A stretch of DNA of 57,920 nt from Acidimicrobiales bacterium. GTDB lineage: Bacteria; Actinomycetota; Acidimicrobiia; Acidimicrobiales; CADCSY01. Of the stretch, positions 16,088-24,344 are shown piece by piece (position 1 is the first letter of the stretch; every line of letters starts with the position of its first letter). The stretch covers positions 1-57,920 of the forward strand of contig DATKDW010000070.1 in NCBI GenBank assembly GCA_035512495.1. The letters are read 5' to 3'. A model generated the notes under the pieces. It ran no database searches. It had not been told where the DNA came from and saw only the letters and a list, made by a program, of their open reading frames with translations. The translations under genes were made by a program, and so were the position numbers.

Positions 16088-17167
16088 ATGCCTGACCCCT
16101 CCACCCCCATCTACCGCCGCCCGCCGGTCATCGTCGGTGCCGTCGTCGCCCTCCTGGCCCTCCTCGGCATCGCCGTGTTCGCCACCCGTGGGGGTGACGA
16201 TGTCGTGGTGGTGCCGACCACCACGACCCGGCCGACCACCACCACGACCACCACGGCGCCGCCCACCGCACCGCTCACCGGCCTGCCGGTGTCGGACGAG
16301 TCGGTCCTCGACCGGCCGGCCATGGTCGTCAAGGTCGACAACAGCACCAAGGCCCGAGGCCGCCAGGCCGGCCTGGCCGACGCCGACGTGGTGTACGTCG
16401 AGAAGGTGGAGGCGGGTGCCACCCGCCTCGCGGCGGTGTTCCACTCCACCGACTCCCAACGGGTCGGACCGGTCCGCTCGGCCCGCACCAGCGACATCGA
16501 GATCCTGGCCAACCTCAACCGGCCGCTCTTCTCCTTCTCCGGCGCCAACAGCGGCGTGCTCCGCATGGTGCGGGGCGCCGACATCGTCGATGTCGGCTAC
16601 GACGCCCGATCCGGGTCCTACATGACCCAGGGCAGCGGTGTGCTCCGGTTCTTCATCAGCACCGAGACGCTCTACGGCTTCGCCCCCGACGACGCCGGAC
16701 CCCCCAACGCGCTCTTCACCCACCGGCAGGAGGGTGAGGACGCCACGGCCGGCGAGCTGGCCCGTGGTGTGCGCATCGCCTACGGCGGCCATGTGGGGAC
16801 CACCGTCAGCTACGAGGGGTCGGCCACCGGGTGGATCCGGAGCCAGGACGGCAGCGTCCACCTCGACGCCGACGACGACCCGCTCGACCCCGAGAACGTC
16901 ATCGTGCAGTTCACCCAGTACCGAGCCTCCGGGTTCCGCGACGTCACCGGCGCCTCCTCGCCAGAGGCGGTCCTGGTGGGCGAGGGCGACGCGTGGATCC
17001 TCTCCGGAGGCCGCCTGGTGCAGGGTCGCTGGTCGCGGCCCGACGCCGCCTCGCCCACCTCGTACACCGATGCCACCGGCCAGCCCGTGGCGCTGACGCC
17101 GGGCCGGACCTGGATCGAGCTGGCCCCGCCCGGATCAGCCACCGTGGTCGCGCCGGACTCCCTTTAG
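16088..17167 (+). CDS. DUF3048-domain membrane-anchored protein (YerB-like)
   Basis: A 359-residue extracytoplasmic protein with a single N-terminal helix at about 12-33, a Thr-rich linker (about 41-60) and two domains. The first holds LTGLPVSDESVLDRPAMVVKVDNS and VGPVRSARTSDIEI, diagnostic of DUF3048; the second has VQFTQYRASGFRDVTG, ILSGGRLVQGRWSR and an ending GRTWIELAP, as in the DUF3048 C-terminal domain. Bacillus YerB is the named relative and its role is unknown. It starts five bases after the htpX stop and precedes pdxS, whose promoter overlaps its last codons. Confidence 0.85.
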   Translation: MPDPSTPIYRRPPVIVGAVVALLALLGIAVFATRGGDDVVVVPTTTTRPTTTTTTTAPPTAPLTGLPVSDESVLDRPAMVVKVDNSTKARGRQAGLADADVVYVEKVEAGATRLAAVFHSTDSQRVGPVRSARTSDIEILANLNRPLFSFSGANSGVLRMVRGADIVDVGYDARSGSYMTQGSGVLRFFISTETLYGFAPDDAGPPNALFTHRQEGEDATAGELARGVRIAYGGHVGTTVSYEGSATGWIRSQDGSVHLDADDDPLDPENVIVQFTQYRASGFRDVTGASSPEAVLVGEGDAWILSGGRLVQGRWSRPDAASPTSYTDATGQPVALTPGRTWIELAPPGSATVVAPDSL

Positions 17168-17170
17168 ACT
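17165..17170 (+). promoter_or_regulatory. -10 box TAGACT of pdxS
   Basis: TAGACT overlaps the end of the DUF3048 gene and is followed by six bases and ATG 17177, so pdxS appears leaderless. Confidence 0.55.
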
Positions 17171-17176
17171 TAGGGC

Positions 17177-18076
17177 ATGGCCTCGAAGCAGGACCCCCGT
17201 CCCCTCACTGGCACCACCACCGTCAAGCGCGGCCTGGCCGAGATGCTCAAGGGGGGCGTCATCATGGACGTCGTCGACCCCGAGCAGGCCAAGGTGGCCG
17301 AGGACGCCGGTGCCGTGGCGGTCATGGCCCTCGAGCGGGTGCCGTCCGACATCCGCCGCGACGGTGGCGTGGCCCGCATGAGCGACCCGGCCATGATCGA
17401 GGGGATCAAGGCCGCCGTCACCATCCCCGTCATGGCCAAGGCCCGCATCGGTCACTTCGCCGAGGCCCAGGTGCTCCAGTCCCTCGGGGTCGACTTCATC
17501 GACGAGTCCGAGGTGCTCACCCCCGCTGACGAAGCCCACCACATCGACAAGTGGGCCTTCACCGTCCCCTTCGTCTGCGGCGCGACCAACCTGGGTGAGG
17601 CCCTCCGCCGGATCTCGGAAGGTGCGGCCCTGATCCGCTCCAAGGGCGAGGCCGGCACCGGCAACATCGTCGAGGCGGTGCGCCACCTGCGCGCGATCCG
17701 CGGCGACATCGCCAAGATCACCACCGCCGACTCGGCCGAGGTCTACGAGTGGGCCAAGCGCCTCCAGGCCCCCGTCGAGCTGGTCAAGGAGGTCGCCGCG
17801 GCCGGCGAGCTGCCCGTGCCGATGTTCTGTGCAGGGGGCATCGCCACCCCGGCCGACGCCTCGCTCGTCATGCAGCTCGGCGCCCAGGCCGTCTTCGTGG
17901 GATCGGGCATCTTCAAGAGCAGCGACCCCGCCCGAATGGGCCGTGCCGTGGTCGAGGCGACCACGCACTTCGCCGACGCCGAGCTGGTCGCCAAGGTCAG
18001 CCGCGGCCTCGGCGACGCCATGCCCGGCCTCGAGATCGGCTCGCTCGACCAGACCTTCGCCCAGCGGGGCTGGTAG
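17177..18076 (+). CDS. pdxS: Pyridoxal 5'-phosphate synthase subunit PdxS
   Basis: A 299-residue TIM-barrel synthase that makes PLP from ribose 5-phosphate, glyceraldehyde 3-phosphate and ammonia supplied by PdxT. The two catalytic lysines are K88 in [10 protein letters not shown] and K156 in [10 protein letters not shown], and D31 in MDVVDPEQA is conserved. The [20 protein letters not shown] stretch is nearly invariant. The start is ATG 17177 after the TAGACT box. The partner pdxT begins about 20 bases downstream, so this is the DXP-independent vitamin B6 pathway, with no tesB-like gene between them as in M. tuberculosis. Confidence 0.97.
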   Translation: MASKQDPRPLTGTTTVKRGLAEMLKGGVIMDVVDPEQAKVAEDAGAVAVMALERVPSDIRRDGGVARMSDPAMIEGIKAAVTIPVMAKARIGHFAEAQVLQSLGVDFIDESEVLTPADEAHHIDKWAFTVPFVCGATNLGEALRRISEGAALIRSKGEAGTGNIVEAVRHLRAIRGDIAKITTADSAEVYEWAKRLQAPVELVKEVAAAGELPVPMFCAGGIATPADASLVMQLGAQAVFVGSGIFKSSDPARMGRAVVEATTHFADAELVAKVSRGLGDAMPGLEIGSLDQTFAQRGW

Positions 18077-18096
18077 CCCCGTGGGACGGCCCCCAG

Positions 18097-18714
18097 GTGG
18101 GACGCCGGGTGGGCGTCCTGGCGCTGCAGGGCGCGGCCGCGCGCCACGTCGGCGCCCTCAACCAGCTCGGGGCTGAGGCGGCGCTGGTCCGCACGGCCGC
18201 CGACCTCGAGGCGGTCGAGGCCATCGTGATCCCCGGAGGTGAGTCGACGACGATGTCGATGCTGCTCGACAGCTCAGGGCTGCGTGCGCCGCTGGCCGCC
18301 CGCTTGGCCGAAGGCATGCCGGCGTTCGGCACCTGTGCGGGGATGATCGTGCTGGCCTCTGAGGTGCTCGACGGCCGGCCCGACCAGCGCAGCTTCGGCG
18401 CCATCGACCTGATGGTGCGCCGCAACGCCTTCGGGCGCCAGCGGGACTCCTTCGAGGCCGACCTCGACGTGAGGGGCCTCGACGACCCGTTCCACGCCGT
18501 GTTCATCCGGGCGCCGGTGGTGGAGCGCGTCGGCGAGGGCGTGGAGGTGCTGGCCGAGGTCGAGGCCGGCCCGGTCCTCTGTCGGGCGGGCGCGATCATG
18601 GTGGCGTCGTTCCACCCCGAGCTCGGAGGTGACGCCCGGCTCCACGACCTGTTCCTGCGATCGATCGACGAGACTGAGGACGCGGGCAAAAGTGCCCGGG
18701 AGAGGGAGGGCTAG
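18097..18714 (+). CDS. pdxT: Pyridoxal 5'-phosphate synthase glutaminase subunit PdxT
   Basis: A 205-residue class I glutamine amidotransferase that passes ammonia to PdxS. It opens with VGVLALQGAAARHV, then VIPGGEST, the nucleophile C80 in FGTCAGMIVLA, and the His/Glu pair in ASFHPELGGD. LMVRRNAFGRQRDSFE is the usual PdxT segment. GTG 18097 gives a four-residue lead before the first strand; GTG 18109, with AGGTGGGA at 18095-18102 in front, is an equally plausible start. It lies just after pdxS and three bases before yebC, so the three are probably one unit. Confidence 0.95.
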   Translation: MGRRVGVLALQGAAARHVGALNQLGAEAALVRTAADLEAVEAIVIPGGESTTMSMLLDSSGLRAPLAARLAEGMPAFGTCAGMIVLASEVLDGRPDQRSFGAIDLMVRRNAFGRQRDSFEADLDVRGLDDPFHAVFIRAPVVERVGEGVEVLAEVEAGPVLCRAGAIMVASFHPELGGDARLHDLFLRSIDETEDAGKSAREREG

Positions 18715-18717
18715 CCG

Positions 18718-19467
18718 ATGTCGGGTCACTCCAAGTGGGCCACGATCAAGCACCAGAAAGGTGCCAAGGACGCCAAGCGGGGGAAGCTGTTCGCCAAGCT
18801 GATCCGTCAGGTGGAGGTGGCGGCGCGTGAGGGCGGCGGCGACCTCGACTCGAACGCCACGCTGCGCACCATGTTCCAGAAGGCCCGCGACGCGTCGGTC
18901 CCGATCGACACCATCGAGCGGGCCGTCAAGCGAGGCACCGGCGAGCTCGAGGGCGTGCGCTACGAGCCGGTCTCCTACGAGGGGTACGCCCCCGCCGGGG
19001 TGGCCGTCTACGTGGAGGTGCTCACCGACAACCGCAACCGCACCGGCGCCGACATCCGCTCGCTGTTCAACAAGCTCGGCGGCTCCCTCGCCGAGCCCGG
19101 GGCGGTGGCGTGGCAGTTCGAGCGCAAGGGCGTGGTGATCCTCCCGAAGGCGATCGAGGAGGACGACCTGATGATGGTGGTGCTCGAGGCCGGCGCCGAG
19201 GACCTCGCCGACGACGGTGACACGTGGCGCGTCACCTGCGAGCCGAGCAGCCTCACCCAGGTTCGCGAGGCGCTGGAGGCCGCCGAGATCGCCTTCGACT
19301 CCGCCGACGTCACCATGTTGCCCACCACCACGGTGCCGCTGGAGACGACCGAGGACGCCAAGAAGGTGCTGCGGGTCATCGACGCCCTCGACGACCACGA
19401 CGACGTCCAGGGCGTCTATGCCAACTTCGACATCCCCGACCAGATCCTGCAAACGGTGGGGGCCTGA
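18718..19467 (+). CDS. yebC: YebC/PmpR-family protein
   Basis: A 249-residue three-domain protein with the invariant opening SGHSKWATIKHQKGAKDAKR, a central EGYAPAGVAVYVEVLTDNRNRT, and an acidic C-terminal domain. The family is annotated as a transcriptional regulator, and recent work on some members links it to relief of ribosome stalling at proline-rich stretches; which applies here is unknown. In many bacteria, as here, it lies just before ruvC. It starts with ATG 18718, three bases after pdxT, probably co-translated. Confidence 0.95.
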   Translation: MSGHSKWATIKHQKGAKDAKRGKLFAKLIRQVEVAAREGGGDLDSNATLRTMFQKARDASVPIDTIERAVKRGTGELEGVRYEPVSYEGYAPAGVAVYVEVLTDNRNRTGADIRSLFNKLGGSLAEPGAVAWQFERKGVVILPKAIEEDDLMMVVLEAGAEDLADDGDTWRVTCEPSSLTQVREALEAAEIAFDSADVTMLPTTTVPLETTEDAKKVLRVIDALDDHDDVQGVYANFDIPDQILQTVGA

Positions 19468-19476
19468 GGCCGGCGG

Positions 19477-19482
19477 TAGCCT
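19477..19482 (+). promoter_or_regulatory. -10 box TAGCCT before a mini-frame and the peroxiredoxin
   Basis: TAGCCT lies seven bases before GTG 19490, not before the peroxiredoxin start at 19546. The spacing therefore points to translation of a 19-codon leader frame first. Confidence 0.5.
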
Positions 19483-19489
19483 CCGGCTC

Positions 19490-19549
19490 GTGCCCAGCCT
19501 CCCCGACCTCGCCGCCGCACCGACCCCCGAGTTCGAGGTGACCCGGTGA
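19490..19549 (+). CDS. Putative 19-residue leader peptide, coupled to the peroxiredoxin
   Basis: GTG 19490 opens a frame of 19 codons, VPSLPDLAAAPTPEFEVTR, ending in TGA 19547-19549, whose first two bases are the last two of the peroxiredoxin start GTG 19546. The downstream gene's ribosome-binding site, GAGGTG at 19535-19540, lies inside this frame. The arrangement suggests translational coupling from a leaderless transcript. The peptide is Pro- and acid-rich with no Cys, so no redox-sensing residue is evident. Whether it is translated is inference from the promoter spacing alone. Confidence 0.4.
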   Translation: MPSLPDLAAAPTPEFEVTR

Positions 19550-19998
19550 GCGTCGCCGTGGGCGACCGGGCGCCGCACTTCTCGCTGGCGTCGACCGGCG
19601 GCAAGGTCTGCACCCTCGACGGGTTCCGGGGTGGGCCGGTGGTGCTGGTCTTCTACCCGGGCGCCAACACGCCGGTCTGCACCACCCAGCTCCGGTCCTA
19701 CAGCGAGGACATCGACGACTTCACCGACCTCGGCGCCGCCGTGCTCGCCATCAGCCCCCAGGGCATCGACAGCCAGGAGGCGTTCGCCGACAAGCACGGC
19801 TTCGCCTTCCCCCTGCTCGCCGACGCCGACAAGTCGGTGGGGGAGGCCTACGGCGTGCTCGGCCCGCTCGGGTTCTACCGGCGCTCGATCTTCGTGGTCG
19901 ACGGCGACGGGGTCATCCGCTACGCCCATCGGGCCATCGCCGGCCTCACCTTCCGCAAGACCGACGAGCTTGTGGCGGCGGTGCGCGACGCCTCGTAG
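19546..19998 (+). CDS. Peroxiredoxin, AhpE/BCP-like thioredoxin fold
   Basis: A 150-residue thiol peroxidase of the AhpC/TSA superfamily. The peroxidatic cysteine is C45 in NTPVCTTQLRSY, with the usual Pro and Thr just before it. The second cysteine, C22 in GKVCTL, lies near the N terminus, not in the positions typical of resolving cysteines, so the enzyme may be one-Cys and be reduced by mycothiol or mycoredoxin. The start is GTG 19546, preceded by GAGGTG and overlapping the stop of the mini-frame. A hairpin follows at 20028-20052, before ruvC. Confidence 0.87.
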   Translation: MSVAVGDRAPHFSLASTGGKVCTLDGFRGGPVVLVFYPGANTPVCTTQLRSYSEDIDDFTDLGAAVLAISPQGIDSQEAFADKHGFAFPLLADADKSVGEAYGVLGPLGFYRRSIFVVDGDGVIRYAHRAIAGLTFRKTDELVAAVRDAS

Positions 19999-20027
19999 CC
20001 CTCGTCGGCGTCGCGAGACCGGGCCCG

Positions 20028-20052
20028 CCCGCAGGGATCCCCCGCCTGCGGG
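20028..20052 (+). terminator. Hairpin after the peroxiredoxin gene
   Basis: CCCGCAGG (20028-20035) pairs perfectly with CCTGCGGG (20045-20052) around a nine-base loop. It lies about 30 bases after the stop and just before the ruvC -10 box. It lacks a T-run. Confidence 0.45.
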
Positions 20053-20063
20053 GTGGACCCCAG

Positions 20064-20069
20064 TAGGGT
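20064..20069 (+). promoter_or_regulatory. -10 box TAGGGT of ruvC
   Basis: TAGGGT is followed by seven bases and GTG 20077, where the conserved RuvC N terminus begins. The longer in-frame start GTG 20053 lies upstream of the box and is excluded. Confidence 0.6.
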
Positions 20070-20076
20070 CGAACCC

Positions 20077-20592
20077 GTGTTCGTACTGGGGATCGACCCG
20101 GGGCTCACCCGCTGCGGCTACGGCGCCGTCGCCCGGGAGCCCGCTGCGCTGGTCGCCGTGTCGGCCGGTGTCCTCACCACGCCCCGGGAGGCACCGCTGC
20201 CCGAGCGGCTGGCCGAGCTCCAAGCGGGCCTGCGGGACCTCATCGCCGAGCTGCGACCAGCGGTGGTGGCCGTCGAGCGTGTCTTCTTCCAGGTCAACGT
20301 GCGCACCGCCATGTCGGTCGGCCAAGCCAGCGGCCTCGCCCTCGCCGAGGCCAGCAGCGCCGGTTGCCAGGTCGTCCAGTACACCCCCAACGAGGTGAAG
20401 CTGGCGGTGTGCGGCTGGGGTGCCGCGCCCAAGGAGCAGGTGCAGCGGATGGTCCAGGCCCAGCTCGGCCTGGCCGCGCTCCCCGAGCCCGCCGACGCCG
20501 CCGACGCCCTCGCCCTCGCCCTGTGCCACCACGCGGTGGCGCCGCTGGCAGCGCGGGTGGCCGGCGCCGTCGACCAGGAGGTCGCCCGATGA
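20077..20592 (+). CDS. ruvC: Holliday junction resolvase RuvC
   Basis: A 171-residue endonuclease that cuts Holliday junctions after RuvAB branch migration. Catalytic acids are D7 in LGIDPGLTRCG, E67 in AVERVFF, and a C-terminal pair in ADAADALALALCHH. The DNA-binding QVNVRTAMSVGQASG helix is conserved. The start GTG 20077 gives the normal N terminus. The stop overlaps the ruvA start (ATGA). Confidence 0.96.
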   Translation: MFVLGIDPGLTRCGYGAVAREPAALVAVSAGVLTTPREAPLPERLAELQAGLRDLIAELRPAVVAVERVFFQVNVRTAMSVGQASGLALAEASSAGCQVVQYTPNEVKLAVCGWGAAPKEQVQRMVQAQLGLAALPEPADAADALALALCHHAVAPLAARVAGAVDQEVAR

Positions 20593-21209
20593 TCGGTTCG
20601 CTGCGGGGCACGCTCCTCGAGCGCGCCGCCACTGGCGAGGTGCTGGTCGAGGTGGCGGGGGTGGGCTACCGGGCGCTGGTGTCGCCGGCGGCGGTCGCGG
20701 CGGTGGGTGAGCCCGGGGCCGAGGTCTTCCTCCACACCCACCTCCACGTGCGAGAAGACGCCCTCACCCTCTACGGCTTCCCGTCGCGCGACGAGCGGGC
20801 CTGCTTCGAGGCGCTCATCGGTGCTCACGGGGTGGGGCCGGCACTGGCCCTCGCCATCTTGTCGGTGCACCGGCCCGACGCCCTCCGCTGGGCGGTGGCC
20901 GACGACGACGTCGACGCACTGTGCCTGGTGCCCGGCGTGGGCAAGAAGACGGCGGCGCGGCTGCTCATCGAGCTCAAGGCCCGCCTCGACCTCCCCGACG
21001 GCGACCTGGCCACGATGGTGGGTGCCGTCGCCGGCGCCGCGGACGACCCGCCGGCCGTCGCGCCGGCACGCGCCGAGGTGCGGGCCGCGCTGGCGTCGCT
21101 CGGCTACGGCCCCGACGAGATCCGCGACGCCGTGCGCGACCTCCCTGCCGACGGCGACGTGGCGCTCCTGCTCAAGTCGGCCCTCACGACGCTCTCGACG
21201 GTGCGCTGA
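20589..21209 (+). CDS. ruvA: Holliday junction DNA helicase subunit RuvA
   Basis: A 206-residue protein that forms the tetramer recognising four-way junctions. The OB-fold begins MIGSLRGTL; two helix-hairpin-helix motifs are visible, [19 protein letters not shown] and [20 protein letters not shown] short linker leads to the C-terminal RuvB-binding domain, [19 protein letters not shown] 20589 overlaps the ruvC stop by four bases and the ruvB start follows one base after its stop, indicating one operon. Confidence 0.96.
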   Translation: MIGSLRGTLLERAATGEVLVEVAGVGYRALVSPAAVAAVGEPGAEVFLHTHLHVREDALTLYGFPSRDERACFEALIGAHGVGPALALAILSVHRPDALRWAVADDDVDALCLVPGVGKKTAARLLIELKARLDLPDGDLATMVGAVAGAADDPPAVAPARAEVRAALASLGYGPDEIRDAVRDLPADGDVALLLKSALTTLSTVR

Positions 21210-21210
21210 G

Positions 21211-22299
21211 GTGCGGGAAGAGCTGCTGACCGGGGCCGCCGTGCCCGACGACGAGCCCGACGAGGTCGGCCTCCGGCCGAGGAGCCTCGAGGAGTTCGTG
21301 GGCCAGGCCGAGCTCAAGGACCACCTCACCATCGTCCTCGGCGCGGCGCGGGGGCGCGGGCAGGCGGCCGACCACATCCTCCTCGCCGGGCCGCCCGGGC
21401 TGGGCAAGACGACCCTGGCGGGCATCGTCGCCACCGAGATGGGCGTGGGGATGCGGATCACGTCGGGACCGGCGCTGAACCGGCCGGGCGACCTCGCCGC
21501 CATCCTCACCAACCTCGACGAGGGGGAGGTGCTCTTCATCGACGAGATCCACCGCTTGCCCCGCACGGTGGAGGAGGTCCTCTACCCGGCGATGGAGGAC
21601 TTCCAGCTCGACATCGTCATCGGGCAGGGCCCCTCGGCGCGCTCGATCCGCCTCGACCTCCCCCGGTTCACCCTGGTGGGGGCCACCACCCGCACGGGGC
21701 TCATCACCGGCCCGCTCCGCGACCGCTTCGGCCTGGTCGAGCGGCTCGAGCACTACCCACCGAGCGACCTCGAGGCCATCGTCGCCCGGGCGGCAGCCAT
21801 CCTCGGCGTCGAGCTCCATGCCGATGGAGCGGTCGAGATCTCCCGGCGCGCCCGCGGCACCCCCCGGATCGCCAACCGCCTCCTCCGCCGGGTCCGCGAC
21901 TACGCCGAGGTCCGGGGCGACGGCACGGTCACCCACGCCGCCGCCGTCGCCGGCCTGGCGCTGTTCGGGGTCGACCAGCTGGGCCTCGACAAGGTCGACC
22001 GGTCGCTGCTGAGCGCCCTGTGCGCCCGCTTCGCCGGCGGACCCGTCGGGCTGTCGACCCTGGCCATCAGCGTGAGCGAGCCGACCGAGACCGTCGAGGA
22101 CGTCTACGAGCCGTTCCTCATCCAGCAGGGACTGCTGATGCGCACCCCGCGCGGACGCGTCGCCACCCCCGCGGCGTGGGCCCACATGGGGCTGGATGCG
22201 CCGCCGGTAGCACCGGTGTCGTCGGTCCCTGGTCTCTTCGACGCGGACCCCGCAGACCCCGACGGCACGGGTGGCGGGGGCCTGGACGCCGAGCGCTAG
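21211..22299 (+). CDS. ruvB: Holliday junction branch-migration helicase RuvB
   Basis: A 362-residue AAA+ motor. Walker A is GPPGLGKTT at about 60-68, Walker [10 protein letters not shown], sensor 1 GATTRTG, and the arginine-finger region [18 protein letters not shown]. The C-terminal winged-helix domain ends in the typical [18 protein letters not shown], followed by a nonconserved Gly/Asp-rich tail of about 30 residues. The start is GTG 21211, directly after ruvA. Conserved RuvA contacts in the small-domain region support a normal partnership. Confidence 0.97.
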   Translation: MREELLTGAAVPDDEPDEVGLRPRSLEEFVGQAELKDHLTIVLGAARGRGQAADHILLAGPPGLGKTTLAGIVATEMGVGMRITSGPALNRPGDLAAILTNLDEGEVLFIDEIHRLPRTVEEVLYPAMEDFQLDIVIGQGPSARSIRLDLPRFTLVGATTRTGLITGPLRDRFGLVERLEHYPPSDLEAIVARAAAILGVELHADGAVEISRRARGTPRIANRLLRRVRDYAEVRGDGTVTHAAAVAGLALFGVDQLGLDKVDRSLLSALCARFAGGPVGLSTLAISVSEPTETVEDVYEPFLIQQGLLMRTPRGRVATPAAWAHMGLDAPPVAPVSSVPGLFDADPADPDGTGGGGLDAER

Positions 22300-22426
22300 G
22301 GGCGCGGCAGGGTCGGGGCGTCGACGAGGTCGAAGATGCCGTCGCCGGCCGCAGCGCGTCCCGCCCCCCTCCGCGCCCAGGCCAGCGCGGCGGGTGTCGC
22401 GGTGCCGGGCCGGCGTGGGCGTCCGG

Positions 22427-22432
22427 TAGTGT
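22427..22432 (+). promoter_or_regulatory. -10 box TAGTGT of the yajC-secDF unit
   Basis: TAGTGT lies about 50 bases before the likely yajC ATG, so this transcript has a leader of about 43 nt. No clear ribosome-binding site precedes the ATG. Confidence 0.4.
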
Positions 22433-22482
22433 CGGGCGCTGGCCTGGGCCCGGAACGACCGGTGCGTGCCACCCCCTCCCTC

Positions 22483-22767
22483 ATGGACCTGATCATCCTT
22501 CCGCTCCTGTTCCTCATCATGTACCTCCTGCTGATCCGACCCCAGCAGCAGCGGGTGAAGCGCCAGCGACAGCTGGTTGCCGAGCTCCAGGTCGGCGACG
22601 AGGTCGTCACCGCCGGCGGGATCGTCGGCACCATCCGGGTGCTCGACGAGGCTGAGCTCCGTCTCGAGGTGGGCTCCGGGGTCGAGGTGCGCGTGCTGCG
22701 CGGCGCCGTGAGCCGCAAGCTCGGGCCCGGCGCCGCCGAGGGAGGCATGCCGGGACCCGACGCGTGA
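22483..22767 (+). CDS. yajC: Preprotein translocase accessory subunit YajC
   Basis: A 94-residue inner-membrane protein with one helix (DLIILPLLFLIMYLLLIRPQ) followed by the conserved QQQRVKRQRQLVAELQVGDEVVTAGGIVGTI domain. It associates with SecD and SecF. ATG 22483 places the helix at the very N terminus as usual; GTG 22462 would add seven residues. Its stop overlaps the secD start. Confidence 0.93.
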   Translation: MDLIILPLLFLIMYLLLIRPQQQRVKRQRQLVAELQVGDEVVTAGGIVGTIRVLDEAELRLEVGSGVEVRVLRGAVSRKLGPGAAEGGMPGPDA

Positions 22768-24344
22768 GGAGTCGTCGCCCGCTCTACGTCTCGATGATCG
22801 GGATCGTCGTGCTCGCCTTCGGGTCTCTCGCCGCCACCGTCGCCGCCAACTACTCCCCGGCGCTCGGCCTCGACCTGCAGGGTGGCGCCTCGGTGGTGCT
22901 CCAGCCCACCGAGCCGACGCCGGACGAGAACCTCGAGCAGGCCATCTCCATCATTCGCAGCCGCGTCGACGGCCTCGGCGTGGCCGAGCCGGAGATCGCC
23001 CGCCAGGGTGACTCGATCATCGTGTCGCTGCCCGGCGTGGCTGACCGCCAGCGGGCCCTTGATGTCGTGGGCCAGACCGCCGAGCTGCGCTTCCGCCCGG
23101 TCCTGCGGTCCGGCATCCCCCCCGAGGGAGAGGATCTCGGGGACCTCGAGGACGAGGGCCTCGAGGACGGCGCGGACGACACCACCACGACCACAGCGCT
23201 GGCCGAGGACCCCGATGCAGCCGTGGACGACGACCCCGATGCGGTCGAGGAGGACGACCCCGAGGTGCCTGTCACCACCGTGCCGGAGGCTCCGGCCGAT
23301 CTGGAGACCACCGATCCCGACGACGACGAGCCCGACGCCGTGGTGCTCCTCCCCGGCCTCGATGGCCAGCGCTACCTGCTCGGGCCCACCCGCCTGCGGG
23401 GCGACGCCGTCTCGACGGCCCAGGCCCGGGTCGACGAGTTCGGCACCTGGACGGTCAACCTGGAGATGACCGGCGAGGGCATCGGTGCCTTCAACGCGCT
23501 GGCGGCCGAGTGCTTCGCCACCTCCCAGGAATGCCCGCCGATCGGGATCGACGCCACGAGCGCGCGCGGCGCGGTGGCCATCGTGCTCGACGGCGTCGTC
23601 CAGTCGGCACCGACCATCAACGCCCCCCAGTTCGCCCGCGACCGCATCCAGATCTCCGGGAGCTTCAGCGACCGGGAGGCCCGTGACCTCGCCCTGGTGC
23701 TGCGCTTCGGTGCCCTGCCGGTCGAGCTCGAGCCTCAGACCGTCCAGACGATCTCGGCCAGCCTGGGCCGCGACTCCCTGCGGGCCGGCCTCATCGCCGG
23801 TGGCATCGGCCTCGCGCTGGTGGCGCTGTACATGGTCGCCTACTACCGCCTGCTGGGGCTGGTGGCGATCGCCTCGTTGGCCGTGTCGGCATCGCTGCTC
23901 TTCGCGGTCATCTCCTATCTGGGGGAGACCACCGGGCTGGCCCTCACCCTGGCCGGCATCACCGGCATCATCGTGTCGATCGGCGTGGCGGTCGACTCCA
24001 ACGTCGTCTACTACGAGCGCCTCAAGGAGAGCGTCATGGCCGGGGGCACCATGCGCTCGGCCACCGACCGCGGGTTCAAGCGGGCGTTCAGCACCATCTT
24101 GCGCGCCGATGCCGCCTCGCTCATCGGCGCCGCCCTCCTCTACTACTTCACCGTGGGGCCGGTCCGGGGCTTCGCCTTCTACCTCGGCCTCGCCACCGTC
24201 ATCGACGTCGTGACCAGCTGGTTCTTCATGCGCCCGGCGGTCATCCTCCTCGGCCGCAGCCCCAGGTTCGGCCGGCCGGCCATGCTCGGCGTGCCCGAGC
24301 ACACCGCCGGCCTGGCCACGGCCGGTGCCCCGGGAGGTTCGTGA
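22764..24344 (+). CDS. secD: Protein translocase subunit SecD with long acidic insertion
   Basis: A 526-residue, six-helix RND-type protein that uses proton flow to pull exported proteins out of SecYEG. The first helix and GLDLQGGASVVLQ are canonical, as are GIGAFNALAAECF, QSAPTINAPQF and the C-terminal helices with GLALTLAGITGIIVSIGVAVDSNVV. Within the periplasmic P1 region, about residues 120-195, lies an extra Asp/Glu/Thr-rich segment of low complexity that E. coli SecD lacks at this site. GTG 22764 overlaps yajC; the stop shares a base with the secF start. Confidence 0.95.
   Translation: MRSRRPLYVSMIGIVVLAFGSLAATVAANYSPALGLDLQGGASVVLQPTEPTPDENLEQAISIIRSRVDGLGVAEPEIARQGDSIIVSLPGVADRQRALDVVGQTAELRFRPVLRSGIPPEGEDLGDLEDEGLEDGADDTTTTTALAEDPDAAVDDDPDAVEEDDPEVPVTTVPEAPADLETTDPDDDEPDAVVLLPGLDGQRYLLGPTRLRGDAVSTAQARVDEFGTWTVNLEMTGEGIGAFNALAAECFATSQECPPIGIDATSARGAVAIVLDGVVQSAPTINAPQFARDRIQISGSFSDREARDLALVLRFGALPVELEPQTVQTISASLGRDSLRAGLIAGGIGLALVALYMVAYYRLLGLVAIASLAVSASLLFAVISYLGETTGLALTLAGITGIIVSIGVAVDSNVVYYERLKESVMAGGTMRSATDRGFKRAFSTILRADAASLIGAALLYYFTVGPVRGFAFYLGLATVIDVVTSWFFMRPAVILLGRSPRFGRPAMLGVPEHTAGLATAGAPGGS

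Noticed and set aside
16200-16270. Microsatellite-like ACC repeats
   Set aside because: They encode the Thr-rich linker of the DUF3048 protein, a normal feature of exported actinobacterial proteins.
18274-20532. A 752-codon minus-strand frame
   Set aside because: It is antisense to pdxT, yebC, the peroxiredoxin and ruvC, all of which have catalytic motifs. Its translation is low in complexity and rich in Gly, His and Asp.
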